9,567 bases of DNA from Pseudomonadota bacterium (GCA_023417735.1 JAEZEK010000075.1:1-9567); one strand, 5' to 3'; counted from the stretch's first letter, positions 1 to 6,440 are shown. A program made the numbers and translations. The notes: a model not told the origin generated them from the sequence alone.

Positions 1-442
1 CCGCCACGACGGTGCCGCGCGCCTCGGCATCCGCGAGCGCCGCCTCGCCGATCGCCGCGGCCTCGCTTTCGTTGAGGCGGAGGGCGGACGGTCCGCGTGC
101 GAGGAGATCCCGGGCGAGCGCGGCGCGCCCCGGCGAGCGGTCGGCGAAGACCGGGTCGAGCACCCAGGGCTTGCGCGATGCATCCGCCGCCGCGACGGCG
201 CGCTCGATCGCCTCGCGCGACGATGCGGCCAGCATGCCGAGATTAACGAGGAGCGCGTCGCCGCTCGCCACGAAGGCGCCGATCTCGGCCGGGTCGGACG
301 ACATCGAGGGCACCGCGCCGACGGCGAGCAGCACGTTCGCGGTGAAGGCCTGCGCGACCGGGTTGGTGAGGCAGTGGACGCGCGGACGGCGCGCCCGGAC
401 GGCGCCGGAGACCGGCGCGTGCGACGGCGCAGGGGCGAGCAT
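1..442 (-). CDS. thiM: Hydroxyethylthiazole kinase ThiM, 5' part (cut by window edge)
   Basis: This gene encodes the ATP-dependent cytoplasmic kinase that phosphorylates 4-methyl-5-(2-hydroxyethyl)thiazole, so that salvaged thiazole can be joined to the pyrimidine moiety in thiamine synthesis. About 147 codons are visible; ThiM proteins are usually about 260-275 aa, so the C-terminal part, with the catalytic cysteine and nucleotide-binding segment, lies beyond the left edge. Visible hallmarks are the N-terminal HCLTNPVAQAFTANVLLAVG segment (about residues 23-42), followed by PSMSSDPAEI, DALLVNLGML and KPWVLDPV, then LRLNESE, which corresponds to the RGN-x-SE region of the family. The ATG at 440-442 was chosen because the family N-terminus follows within about 20 residues and no alternative in-frame ATG or GTG lies just upstream. 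The Shine-Dalgarno is weak (GGGG at 449-452, six bases away). The TPP riboswitch 54 bases upstream independently supports a thiamine role. thiE or thiD downstream is likely but not seen. Confidence 0.93.
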   Translation of the reverse strand, partial: MLAPAPSHAPVSGAVRARRPRVHCLTNPVAQAFTANVLLAVGAVPSMSSDPAEIGAFVASGDALLVNLGMLAASSREAIERAVAAADASRKPWVLDPVFADRSPGRAALARDLLARGPSALRLNESEAAAIGEAALADAEARGTVVA

Positions 443-496
443 CAGAAGCCCCGAGGCCCTGCGACGGCAATATATGGGTGTCTGTCGTCCATCTGC

Positions 497-583
497 GCCC
501 ATCCCTCCGCCGGTGTTAACCGGATCAGGTTCGAGGGGTTGGCGTGTCGCCTCTCAGCCGCGGTCCGCAGCACCCCCTGAGCC
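497..583 (-). promoter_or_regulatory. TPP riboswitch (THI element) controlling thiM
   Basis: Read on the minus strand, this has the conserved parts of the thiamine pyrophosphate aptamer in the right order: a GGGGTGC block (570-577), the pyrimidine-binding CTGAGA (552-557), a short P3 hairpin GGCG-ACA-CGCC, ACCCC (535-539), the pyrophosphate-arm motif GAACCTGATCCGGTTAA (516-532) and the closing GCGGAGGGA (502-510). GCTC at the 5' end pairs with GGGC at the 3' end to form P1. Binding of TPP should close P1 and reduce thiM expression. No U-tract terminator is visible between the aptamer and the start codon, so control is more probably at translation initiation, but this part is inferred. Confidence 0.95.
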
Positions 584-595
584 AAGCTTCCCCGG

Positions 596-623
596 ACATA
601 ATCGGGAGGCGGGCCGGGCGCAA
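596..623 (-). promoter_or_regulatory. Possible thiM promoter (weak)
   Basis: On the minus strand, TTGCGC (618-623) stands 14 bases from GATTAT (598-603), or 16 bases from the overlapping TTATGT (596-601). The position would place transcription start a few bases ahead of the TPP aptamer, as expected for a riboswitch leader. The boxes match the sigma70 consensus poorly and the region is GC-rich, so this is only the best candidate. Confidence 0.22.
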
Positions 624-697
624 CCCGTTCCTGGGCCGCGCGGCGCTTGCGGCGGGCGCATCGATCCGCTTCACTCCGCCCGAATCCGGAGGCGCGA

Positions 698-934
698 ATG
701 ACCCCCTTCTTCGTCATGATCAAATGCCAGCTCGGCAAGTCCTACCAGGTTGCGACCGCGCTCGCGGACGCCGAGATCGCCTCGGAGATCTATTCGACGG
801 CCGGCGATTACGACCTTCTCGCCAAGTTCTACGCGAACCCCGGCGAGGACATCGGCCATTTCGTGAACGAGAAGGTGCACCCGATCCCAGGCATCCAGGA
901 CACCAGGACGATCATCACCTTCAAGGCGTTCTGA
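698..934 (+). CDS. Stand-alone Lrp/AsnC ligand-binding (RAM) domain protein
   Basis: This 78-aa protein consists of only the effector-binding RAM domain of the Lrp/AsnC family, with no helix-turn-helix. Family features are a first strand with hydrophobic alternation (TPFFVMIKC), a helix (SYQVATALAD), a second strand with EIYSTAGDYDLLAKF, in which the GDYDLL turn is the family hallmark, and a C-terminal strand ending in the TRTIITFKAF pattern. Stand-alone RAM proteins are known to form dimers and higher oligomers and to bind amino acids; some may modulate full-length Lrp proteins by co-assembly. The specific ligand cannot be read from the sequence. The start at 698 has GGAGG at 688-692 at good spacing; extending to the upstream in-frame ATG at 647 would add 17 residues unlike the family. 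Its stop lies 3 bases from the stop of the convergent permease gene. Confidence 0.9.
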   Translation: MTPFFVMIKCQLGKSYQVATALADAEIASEIYSTAGDYDLLAKFYANPGEDIGHFVNEKVHPIPGIQDTRTIITFKAF

Positions 935-937
935 CCT

Positions 938-1879
938 TCAGCCTTGCGGCAGCTGGGCCTTGCGCTGCCGGTCGCGGCTGATCCGCAGCTGCCGCTCGCG
1001 GAAGATGATGAAGATGCCGGAGGCGACGACGATCGGCCCGCCGATGAAGAGCGACGGCCCCGGCAGCTCCGAGAAGACGAGATAGCCGAGCGCCAGCCCC
1101 CAGATCATCGAGACGTATTCGAACGGCGCGATCGTGGAGGCGTTGGCGTGCCGGTAGGCCGAGGTCATGAAGATCTGGCCGATGCCGCCGAAGAGGCCCG
1201 AGGCGATGAGGAGCGCCGCGTCCGCCGCGTCCGGCATGACCCAGCCGAACGGCAGGGTCGCGAGCCCCGCGAGGCTCGATGTCACGGTGAAGTAGAAGAC
1301 GATCGTGCCGGTCCGCTCGGTGTGGGTCAGGCTGCGCACGAAGATGCCGGTGATCGCCGACAGCACGGTCGAGGCGAGCGCCAGCGCGGCGCCGAGGAGC
1401 GCGGTGTCCGCGAGGACGCCGGAGCCGAGCAGGCCGAGCTGGGGCCACAGGATGACCAGAATGCCGGCGAAGCCCACGGTTACGGCGCTCCAGCGATAGG
1501 CGCGCACCGTCTCGTGCAGAACGAGCGCCCCGAGCACGACGATGAAGAGCGGCGCGGCGTAGTTGATGGCCATCGCCTCCGGCAGCGGCAGGCGCTGGAT
1601 CGCGGCGAACCACAGCCCCATGCTGGCGACGCCGACGAGGCCGCGGCCGGCATGCACGACCGGCTTGTCCGTCTTGAGGGAGGCGGCGAGTTCGCCCTGC
1701 CAGACGAGCATCGCCACGATCGGGATGAGCGCGAAGAACGAGCGGAAGAACACGACCTCGCCTTCCGGCACGCGCCCCGCCGTCGCCTTGATGCAGACGA
1801 GCATCAGGGTGAAGAGCAGGGTCGAGGCGATCTTGAGGACTATACCGTAGGCGGGGCTCATCGGCGGGCTGCCTAGCAT
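938..1879 (-). CDS. EamA-family (drug/metabolite superfamily) transporter
   Basis: A 313-aa inner-membrane permease with two EamA halves of five predicted helices each, roughly residues 9-145 and 160-295, matching the usual 10-TM DMT layout and length (about 290-310 aa). Visible family features are FFRSFFALIP (44-53) in the first repeat, the end-of-repeat INYAAPLFIVVLGALVLHE (105-123), and in the second repeat GGIGQIFMTSAYRHANASTIAPFEY (231-255) followed by a GLALGYLVFSE segment. These resemble the RhaT/YdcZ-like and S-adenosylmethionine-transporter-like DMT proteins, but the substrate and the direction of transport cannot be assigned. The C-terminus is short, basic and cytoplasmic (FRERQLRISRDRQRKAQ). 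The start is either 1879 or an in-frame ATG at 1861 (six residues shorter); neither has a strong Shine-Dalgarno. It is the last gene of a probable minus-strand unit with the DUF1206 and molybdenum hydroxylase genes, though the 87-base gap could hold its own promoter. Confidence 0.88.
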   Translation of the reverse strand: MLGSPPMSPAYGIVLKIASTLLFTLMLVCIKATAGRVPEGEVVFFRSFFALIPIVAMLVWQGELAASLKTDKPVVHAGRGLVGVASMGLWFAAIQRLPLPEAMAINYAAPLFIVVLGALVLHETVRAYRWSAVTVGFAGILVILWPQLGLLGSGVLADTALLGAALALASTVLSAITGIFVRSLTHTERTGTIVFYFTVTSSLAGLATLPFGWVMPDAADAALLIASGLFGGIGQIFMTSAYRHANASTIAPFEYVSMIWGLALGYLVFSELPGPSLFIGGPIVVASGIFIIFRERQLRISRDRQRKAQLPQG

Positions 1880-1966
1880 GGCGGCGCGGCGCGCACGAAT
1901 GCGATCCGGGCGGCCGTCCGCGGCTCCGTCATGCGCGCTGCGCAGGGCTTGCCGAAAGTCCTGTCG

Positions 1967-2803
1967 TCAGCCGGGATCGATCCGGCGGTAGCGCGCCTGC
2001 GCGAAGCTGTAGACCGCGAAGGCGAGGAAGCCGATCCCCATCGCGAGCAGGATCGCCCAGCCGAAGGCGAGGCCCTGCAACGCGGCGAGCGCATCCTTCA
2101 GGCCCGGCTGGTTCTCGGGGGAGTAGGCGAATCCGCCGGTAACGATCAGGATGGCGAGGATCAGGAACACCGCGCCGCGCGCGAAGAGGCCCGCCTGCGA
2201 TAGTGGTCGGACCCAGCGCCCGACGTCGGGCGGGCAGCGCATGTGTTTCTCGAAACCGGCGGTCGCCGCCTTCCAGAAATGGGCGCCGGCGACCGCGAGC
2301 AGGATGGCCGCGACGGCCCAGACGACCAGCCAGCCGAGGCCTGCGTCGAACACCGCCGCGATCCAGCCGCCGGTCGGGTCGCCATTGTCGCCGCCGGAGC
2401 TGCCCCAGCGGGAGACCAGGCCGAGGGCGAACATCGCCAGCGCGAAGTTCACCACTCCGCTCCCGAGCAATCCGGCGCGAACGGCGATCCCCTTCGCCCC
2501 CTTGCCGTGACGGTCGGGGTCCTTCACGGCCTGTATCGCCCGCCATCCGGCATGGCCGAAGAGGCCGATCACCATCGCCCAGACCAGGATCGTGCCGAAG
2601 GGAGCGCCGAGGACGGCGGCAAGCGCGTCCTCGCTGTCCTTGGCCTCGGAGCCGCCGAGCGCCGCGAGGACCGTGAAGAAGCCGATGATGAGGTAGACGG
2701 CTCCGCGCGCGGCGTAGCCCGCCCGGGCGAGGCGCTCGATCCCGGTGCTGATGGCGGCGTCGGTCTGCGGCATGCCCCCGGAGAACGACCCAGCCGAAGG
2801 CAT
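1967..2803 (-). CDS. DUF1206 family membrane protein
   Basis: A 278-aa polytopic membrane protein of unknown function. It is built of three copies of a two-helix unit. First helices of each unit are LARAGYAARGAVYLIIGFF (25-43), IAVRAGLLGSGVVNFALAMF (106-125) and LSQAGLFARGAVFLILAILI (191-210). Each is followed by a loop and a second helix ending near a basic patch (WRAIQAVKDPDRHG, FWKAATAGFEKHM, SFAQARYRRIDPG). This RAGYAARG repeat is the signature of DUF1206, and the total length fits the family. I chose the ATG at 2803, 14 bases after the preceding stop and with AAGGA just upstream; an ATG at 2773 (GGGGG just upstream) is also possible, while the longest reading frame, from 2848, would overlap the upstream gene by 31 bases. 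Co-transcription with the molybdenum hydroxylase subunit is likely. No enzymatic role is known, and no transporter function should be assumed. Confidence 0.88.
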   Translation of the reverse strand: MPSAGSFSGGMPQTDAAISTGIERLARAGYAARGAVYLIIGFFTVLAALGGSEAKDSEDALAAVLGAPFGTILVWAMVIGLFGHAGWRAIQAVKDPDRHGKGAKGIAVRAGLLGSGVVNFALAMFALGLVSRWGSSGGDNGDPTGGWIAAVFDAGLGWLVVWAVAAILLAVAGAHFWKAATAGFEKHMRCPPDVGRWVRPLSQAGLFARGAVFLILAILIVTGGFAYSPENQPGLKDALAALQGLAFGWAILLAMGIGFLAFAVYSFAQARYRRIDPG

Positions 2804-2817
2804 GTTCCTTCGCCTGC

Positions 2818-5124
2818 TCAAGCCTTTGCGGACCTGATCGCTTCCCATAGCCGCTGCGGCGTGGCGGGCATGTCGATGTGGTCGATGCCGTAGGCGCGGT
2901 GCAGGGCGTCGACGACGGCGTTCATCACCGCCGGGCAGGAGCCGACCGTGCCCGCCTCGCCGGCGCCCTTGATTCCCATCGGGTTGTTCTTCGAGGGGAC
3001 GTTGCGGGTCTCGAAATGGAGGAACGGCATGTCCCAGGCCCGCGGCATCGCATAATCGTTGAACGAGGCGGTCACGAGCTGCCCGTCGGCATCATAGACG
3101 GTGCGCTCCAGAAGCGCCTGGCCGACGCCCTGCACGACGCCGCCCTGGATCTGGCCGGCGAGCAGCATCGGGTTCACCGTGGCGCCGAAATCGTCCACCA
3201 CCGTGTAGGCGAGGACGTGCGTCTCGCCGGTTTCGGGATCGATCTCCACCTCGCAGACATGCGTGCCGTTCGGGAAGGTGGCGTCCTCGGTCTTGAACTG
3301 GCCGGTGGCGACGAGCCTGGCCGGGTCGCTCGCCTTCTGCGCCAATTCGGCGAGCGAGATGCTGCGGTCGGTTCCGGCGATCACCGCCCGGCCGCCGGCG
3401 AGTTCGATGTCGGCCGGCGAGGCCTCGAGATGGTCGGCCGCGAGCTCTCTGATCTGCTTCGCCAACGCCCGCGCGGCGAGGTCGACGGAGGGAACGCCGA
3501 TCGGGATCGAGCGCGAGCCGCCCGTGCCGCCGCCGCTCGGCAGGTCGTCGCTGTCGCCCTGGACGACCCGGATCGCGTCGTAGTCGAGGCCGAGCGGCCC
3601 GGCGAGGAACTGGGCATAGGCGGTGGCGTGCCCCTGCCCGTTCGTCTGCGTGCCGATGTGGAGGCTCACCACGCCGTCCGGCCCGAGCTCCGCACGCGCC
3701 GGCTCGGAGCCGGCGAAGGCGCAGGCCTCGATATAGGTGGAAAGGCCGATGCCCCGGATGCGCCCGCGCGCCCTGCTCTCCTCCAGACGCCGCTCGAAGC
3801 CGTCGTAGTCCGCCGCCTCGAGCGCGCGCGTCATGTGGCCATCGAAATCGCCGGTATCGTAGGTACGGCCCGTCCGCGTCCGGTACGGCATCTGCTCGGG
3901 GCGGATGAAGTTGCGGCGCCTGATCTCCGCCGGCGACAGGCCGACGACGCGCGCCGCGTGATCGATCAGCCGCTCGATCACGTACGTGGCCTCCGGGCGG
4001 CCCGCCCCGCGATAGGCATCCGTCGGCACGGTGTTGGTGAAGACGCAGGTGCAGGTGATGTGCAGCGTCTGGAAGTCGTAGATGCCGGGCGCCATTGTGA
4101 GCCCGAGCCAGGGAATCAACGGCCCGAAGCGGGACAAGTAGGCCCCCATGTCGGCGAGGAGCCTGATCCGCATCGCAATGATCCGCCCCGTGGCGTCGAG
4201 TGCGAGCGCAGCCGTCGTGACATGGTCGCGCCCCTGCGCGTCCGCGAGGAAATGCTCGTTCCGGTCCGACACCCACTTGACCGGGCGGCGGAGCGCCTTC
4301 GCGGCCTTGGCGGCAAGCGCGTACTCGCGATAGGGCACGGCCTTTACCCCGAAGGCGCCGCCAACGTCGGGCGTGAGCACCCGGATGCTCTCGTGCGGCA
4401 CCTTGAGCACGCTCGCGAGTGACGTGCGCATGTTGTGCACGCCCTGGGTGGGGATGGTGAGCACGTAGCGGTCGCGCGCTTCGTCGTACTCCGCCACCAC
4501 GGCGCGCGGCTCGAGGTAGTTGCAGACGAGCCTGTTGTTGACGAGCGTCAGCTCCGCGACGTGCGCCGCTTCCGCGAAGGCTTCGGCCGTGGCCCTGGCG
4601 TCGCCGCGCTCGTACTCGAAGGCGACGTTGGTGCCGCGCTCGGGCCAGACGAGCGGCGCGCCCGGCGCGAGCGCCGCGACCGAGCCGGTGACCGCCGGCA
4701 GTGGGTCGTAGTCGACCCCGATCGCCTCGGCGGCGTCGCGCGCCGCCAGCGGATCGTCGGCCACGACGAAGGCGATGGCGTCGCCGACGTGCCGGACGAC
4801 GTCCCCGCACAGGACCGGGAAGGGCGGCTTGTCCGTCGGCCCGCTCGGCTTGGCCGGCCCCGTCGCTTCGCACGGCATCGAGCCGAGATCGGCGATTTCG
4901 GCCGCCGTCCAGACGAGGCGCACGCCGGGCAGGCGCCGGGCATCCTCGAGCCCCGCCAGCGATATCCGGGCGTGCCCGGCCGCGGAGCGGAGGACGTAAC
5001 AGTGCAGCGCGCCCGCCTGCGCGACGTCTGCCGTGAACCGGCCCTCGCCCCGCACCAGCGCCGGGTCCTCGATGCGCCGCACCGGCGCGCCCATGCCGAA
5101 TTTAAGCGGTGCGAACTCGTTCAT
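2818..5124 (-). CDS. Molybdopterin-binding large subunit, xanthine dehydrogenase / CoxL-like family
   Basis: This 768-aa protein is the catalytic, molybdenum-cofactor-binding subunit of a xanthine oxidase family hydroxylase (CoxL, aldehyde oxidase or quinoline oxidoreductase type). The N-terminal a/b-hammerhead domain starts with PVRRIEDPALVRGEGRFTAD (14-33). The cofactor domain shows DVGGAFGVK (253-261), PTDAYRGAGRPEATY (367-381), TQTNGQGH (492-499), GGGTGGSRS (531-539) and GIKGAGEAGTVG (717-728), in which Glu723 is the expected base catalyst. The active-site loop reads AYRGAGR and lacks the Cys of the AYRCSFR loop of form I CO dehydrogenase, so this is not a proven CO oxidiser; an aldehyde or N-heterocycle substrate is more likely. 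Start 5124 has AGGA eight bases upstream; a start at 5160 adds 12 unrelated residues. The FAD and 2Fe-2S subunits normally needed are neither adjacent nor fused. DUF1206 follows after 14 bases. Confidence 0.93.
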   Translation of the reverse strand: MNEFAPLKFGMGAPVRRIEDPALVRGEGRFTADVAQAGALHCYVLRSAAGHARISLAGLEDARRLPGVRLVWTAAEIADLGSMPCEATGPAKPSGPTDKPPFPVLCGDVVRHVGDAIAFVVADDPLAARDAAEAIGVDYDPLPAVTGSVAALAPGAPLVWPERGTNVAFEYERGDARATAEAFAEAAHVAELTLVNNRLVCNYLEPRAVVAEYDEARDRYVLTIPTQGVHNMRTSLASVLKVPHESIRVLTPDVGGAFGVKAVPYREYALAAKAAKALRRPVKWVSDRNEHFLADAQGRDHVTTAALALDATGRIIAMRIRLLADMGAYLSRFGPLIPWLGLTMAPGIYDFQTLHITCTCVFTNTVPTDAYRGAGRPEATYVIERLIDHAARVVGLSPAEIRRRNFIRPEQMPYRTRTGRTYDTGDFDGHMTRALEAADYDGFERRLEESRARGRIRGIGLSTYIEACAFAGSEPARAELGPDGVVSLHIGTQTNGQGHATAYAQFLAGPLGLDYDAIRVVQGDSDDLPSGGGTGGSRSIPIGVPSVDLAARALAKQIRELAADHLEASPADIELAGGRAVIAGTDRSISLAELAQKASDPARLVATGQFKTEDATFPNGTHVCEVEIDPETGETHVLAYTVVDDFGATVNPMLLAGQIQGGVVQGVGQALLERTVYDADGQLVTASFNDYAMPRAWDMPFLHFETRNVPSKNNPMGIKGAGEAGTVGSCPAVMNAVVDALHRAYGIDHIDMPATPQRLWEAIRSAKA

Positions 5125-5156
5125 CGGGTGTCCTGAGGCCGTTCGAGAGGAGCCCG

Positions 5157-5185
5157 ACAATAGCGCGGGGGCAGACGAATGAAAG
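5157..5185 (-). promoter_or_regulatory. Possible promoter for the molybdenum hydroxylase unit
   Basis: Within the 140-base divergent spacer the minus strand reads CTTTCA (5180-5185), a 17-base gap, then TATTGT (5157-5162), about 33 bases ahead of the start codon. The -10 matches four of six consensus bases and the -35 only three, so this is a weak call supported mainly by position. I found no comparable pair for the divergent topoisomerase gene on the plus strand. Confidence 0.22.
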
Positions 5186-5264
5186 GCCGAGGGTACGGCC
5201 GCGCGCCCTCCGGAACACCGCCCCGCGGCGGCGCGTTGACCGGCGCTGAAGGGGGAACCCGTTG

Positions 5265-6362
5265 ATGAAGCTCGACTTGCCGGCCCGCGCGGACGAACTG
5301 GGCCTCCACTATACCGACGTTGCCCAGCTCTGCGTCAGGCGCCGCCGCTGCGGCAAGGGCTTCAGCTATGTCGACCAGGACGGCCGTCCCGTCCGCGATC
5401 CGGTGATGCTCGCCCGCATCAAGGCGCTCGCGGTGCCGCCGGCCTGGACCGAGGTGTGCATCGCGGAGGACCCCCTGGCGCACATCCAGGCGGCCGGGCG
5501 GGATGCCGAGGGCCGTCTGCAGTACCGCTACCACGAGGAGTGGACCACGCTGCGCAACAAGGTGAAGGCCGAGCGGCTGGTCCGGTTCGGGCGGGCCTTG
5601 CCGCGCATCCGCGCCCGGCTCGAGGTGGACCTCCGCCGCCGCAAGCCCGACCGGCACTATGCCGCGGCCGTCGCCGGCCGGCTCGTCGACCGCGCGCTGC
5701 TGCGGTCCGGCCACAACACGCACGGCCTGGAGGACGGTGGCCGCGGCGCAACCACGCTGCTGAAGCGCGACGTCAGGCTGAACGGCACCAAGGTCCACCT
5801 CACCTTCACGGGGAAATCCGGCAAGCGCATCGACAAGACCGTCCACGACCCGGTCCTCCTGCGCCGCATGCACAAGCTGAAATCGATCGGCCGCAAGCGG
5901 CTGTTCGCCTTCCAGGACGACCACGGCCGCTGCTGCTATCTCGCCGCCCGCGACCTCAACGCGTACCTGCAGGAGGCCGGCGGCTCGGACGTCACCGCGA
6001 AGGATTTCCGCACCTTCGCCGCCACCGCGCAGGCGCTCGCGGAGCTCGCGGCAGCCGGACGGCCCGACAGCGAGCGGGCGCGCCGGCGCGTGGTGGCGCA
6101 GGTCATGCGCTCGGTTTCGGAGCGGCTCGCCAACACCCCCGCCGTGGCCCGGGCCAGCTACGTCCACCCGCTCGTGGTGGACGCCTACGAAGCGGGCGTG
6201 CTCGGCCCGGACATCCTGAAGGGGCCGCAGCGGCGCGGCCTCTCGCGCGAGGAGACCGCGCTCATGCGCTTCCTGGAGGCGCACTCGCAGCAGGAGCGGC
6301 AGCACGCGGAGCGCATTCGGAACCCGGTATCCGCCCTCACGCACGTGGCGGCCACAGCCTGA
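5265..6362 (+). CDS. DNA topoisomerase IB (poxvirus-type, bacterial)
   Basis: A 365-aa type IB topoisomerase, which nicks one strand through a 3'-phosphotyrosine link and relaxes supercoils by swivelling, without ATP. The N-terminal domain has the bacterial pattern RRRRCGKGFSYVDQDGRPV (25-43), IKALAVPPAWTEV and LQYRYHEEW. Catalytic residues can be placed: Arg147 (LLRSG), Lys184 (FTGKSGK), Arg249 (KDFRTFAAT), Asn290 and the nucleophile Tyr299 (ARASYVHP). These five are each offset by exactly ten from the residues I recall for Deinococcus TopIB (137, 174, 239, 280, 289), so the enzyme should be active. The usual RVGNE-Y loop after the first Arg is replaced by RSGHNTHGLEDGG, marking a divergent subgroup. 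The start is the ATG at 5265, with GGGGGA about nine bases upstream; a TTG directly before it (5262) is not needed. It is divergent from the molybdenum hydroxylase gene and not obviously linked to its neighbours. Confidence 0.93.
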   Translation: MKLDLPARADELGLHYTDVAQLCVRRRRCGKGFSYVDQDGRPVRDPVMLARIKALAVPPAWTEVCIAEDPLAHIQAAGRDAEGRLQYRYHEEWTTLRNKVKAERLVRFGRALPRIRARLEVDLRRRKPDRHYAAAVAGRLVDRALLRSGHNTHGLEDGGRGATTLLKRDVRLNGTKVHLTFTGKSGKRIDKTVHDPVLLRRMHKLKSIGRKRLFAFQDDHGRCCYLAARDLNAYLQEAGGSDVTAKDFRTFAATAQALAELAAAGRPDSERARRRVVAQVMRSVSERLANTPAVARASYVHPLVVDAYEAGVLGPDILKGPQRRGLSREETALMRFLEAHSQQERQHAERIRNPVSALTHVAATA

Positions 6363-6386
6363 AGGGGGACGGTCCTCGCCGCTCCG

Positions 6387-6401
6387 GCCGGCGGCGCCGG
6401 C
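6387..6401 (+). terminator. GC-rich hairpin after topoisomerase gene (possible terminator)
   Basis: GCCGGC, a GGC loop and GCCGGC form a six-base-pair hairpin 25 bases after the topoisomerase stop. No run of T follows directly, so this is not a classical intrinsic terminator. It may act as a pause or mRNA-end stabiliser. In DNA of this GC content such hairpins also arise by chance. Confidence 0.28.
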
Positions 6402-6412
6402 ACAGATTCGAT

Positions 6413-6440
6413 TTGCCAACCGCGCAAACGTTTGCATACT
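6413..6440 (+). promoter_or_regulatory. Candidate sigma70 promoter of the TRAP operon
   Basis: TTGCCA (6413-6418, five of six consensus bases) is followed after 16 bases by CATACT (6435-6440, four of six). This predicts a transcription start near 6447 and a leader of about 20 bases carrying GGGAGGGA directly ahead of the dctP start codon. The operator palindrome lies between the two boxes. This is the best promoter-like element in the window, but it is only a sequence match. Confidence 0.5.
6424..6435 (+). promoter_or_regulatory. LacI/PurR-type operator palindrome in the TRAP promoter
   Basis: GCAAACGTTTGC is a perfect 12-base palindrome with the central CpG typical of LacI-GalR family operators. 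Taken over 16 bases it agrees with the idealised E. coli PurR box (ACGCAAACGTTTGCGT) at 14 positions. It lies between the -35 and -10 boxes, where binding of a repressor should block RNA polymerase. A further TTTGC half-site at 6412-6416 overlaps the -35 box and forms a second, wider-spaced dyad with the left half of the palindrome. The regulator is not in the window, so its identity and effector are unknown. Confidence 0.6.

Noticed and set aside
944..1876. A 310-codon plus-strand open frame opposite the EamA permease gene
   Set aside because: Charged, low-complexity translation typical of the complement of a membrane-protein gene; the minus-strand frame has clear EamA features.
1873..1932. 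A 19-codon minus-strand ORF (MTEPRTAARI...) whose stop overlaps the ATG of the permease gene
   Set aside because: It looks like a leader peptide coupled to the next start, but there is no Shine-Dalgarno before it and no attenuator structure, and the permease may start at 1861 instead.
2878..4422. A 514-codon plus-strand open frame opposite the molybdenum hydroxylase gene
   Set aside because: Composition is dominated by Arg, Gly, Val, His and Asp, as expected for the complement of a GC-rich gene, and it lacks any recognisable domain or good start.
3092..4873. A 593-codon minus-strand open frame in another frame of the molybdenum hydroxylase gene
   Set aside because: Arg/Ala-rich shadow frame. 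The overlapping frame gives a full-length, motif-complete protein without interruption.
2818..5124. Form I aerobic CO dehydrogenase large subunit (coxL)
   Set aside because: The diagnostic AYRCSFR loop is absent (AYRGAGR here) and the coxM/coxS genes are not adjacent, so a specific CO-oxidising role is not supported.
5215..5264. TTGACC at about 5235 as the -35 box of a topoisomerase promoter
   Set aside because: No AT-containing -10 box follows at 16-18 bases; the bases there are part of the ribosome-binding region.
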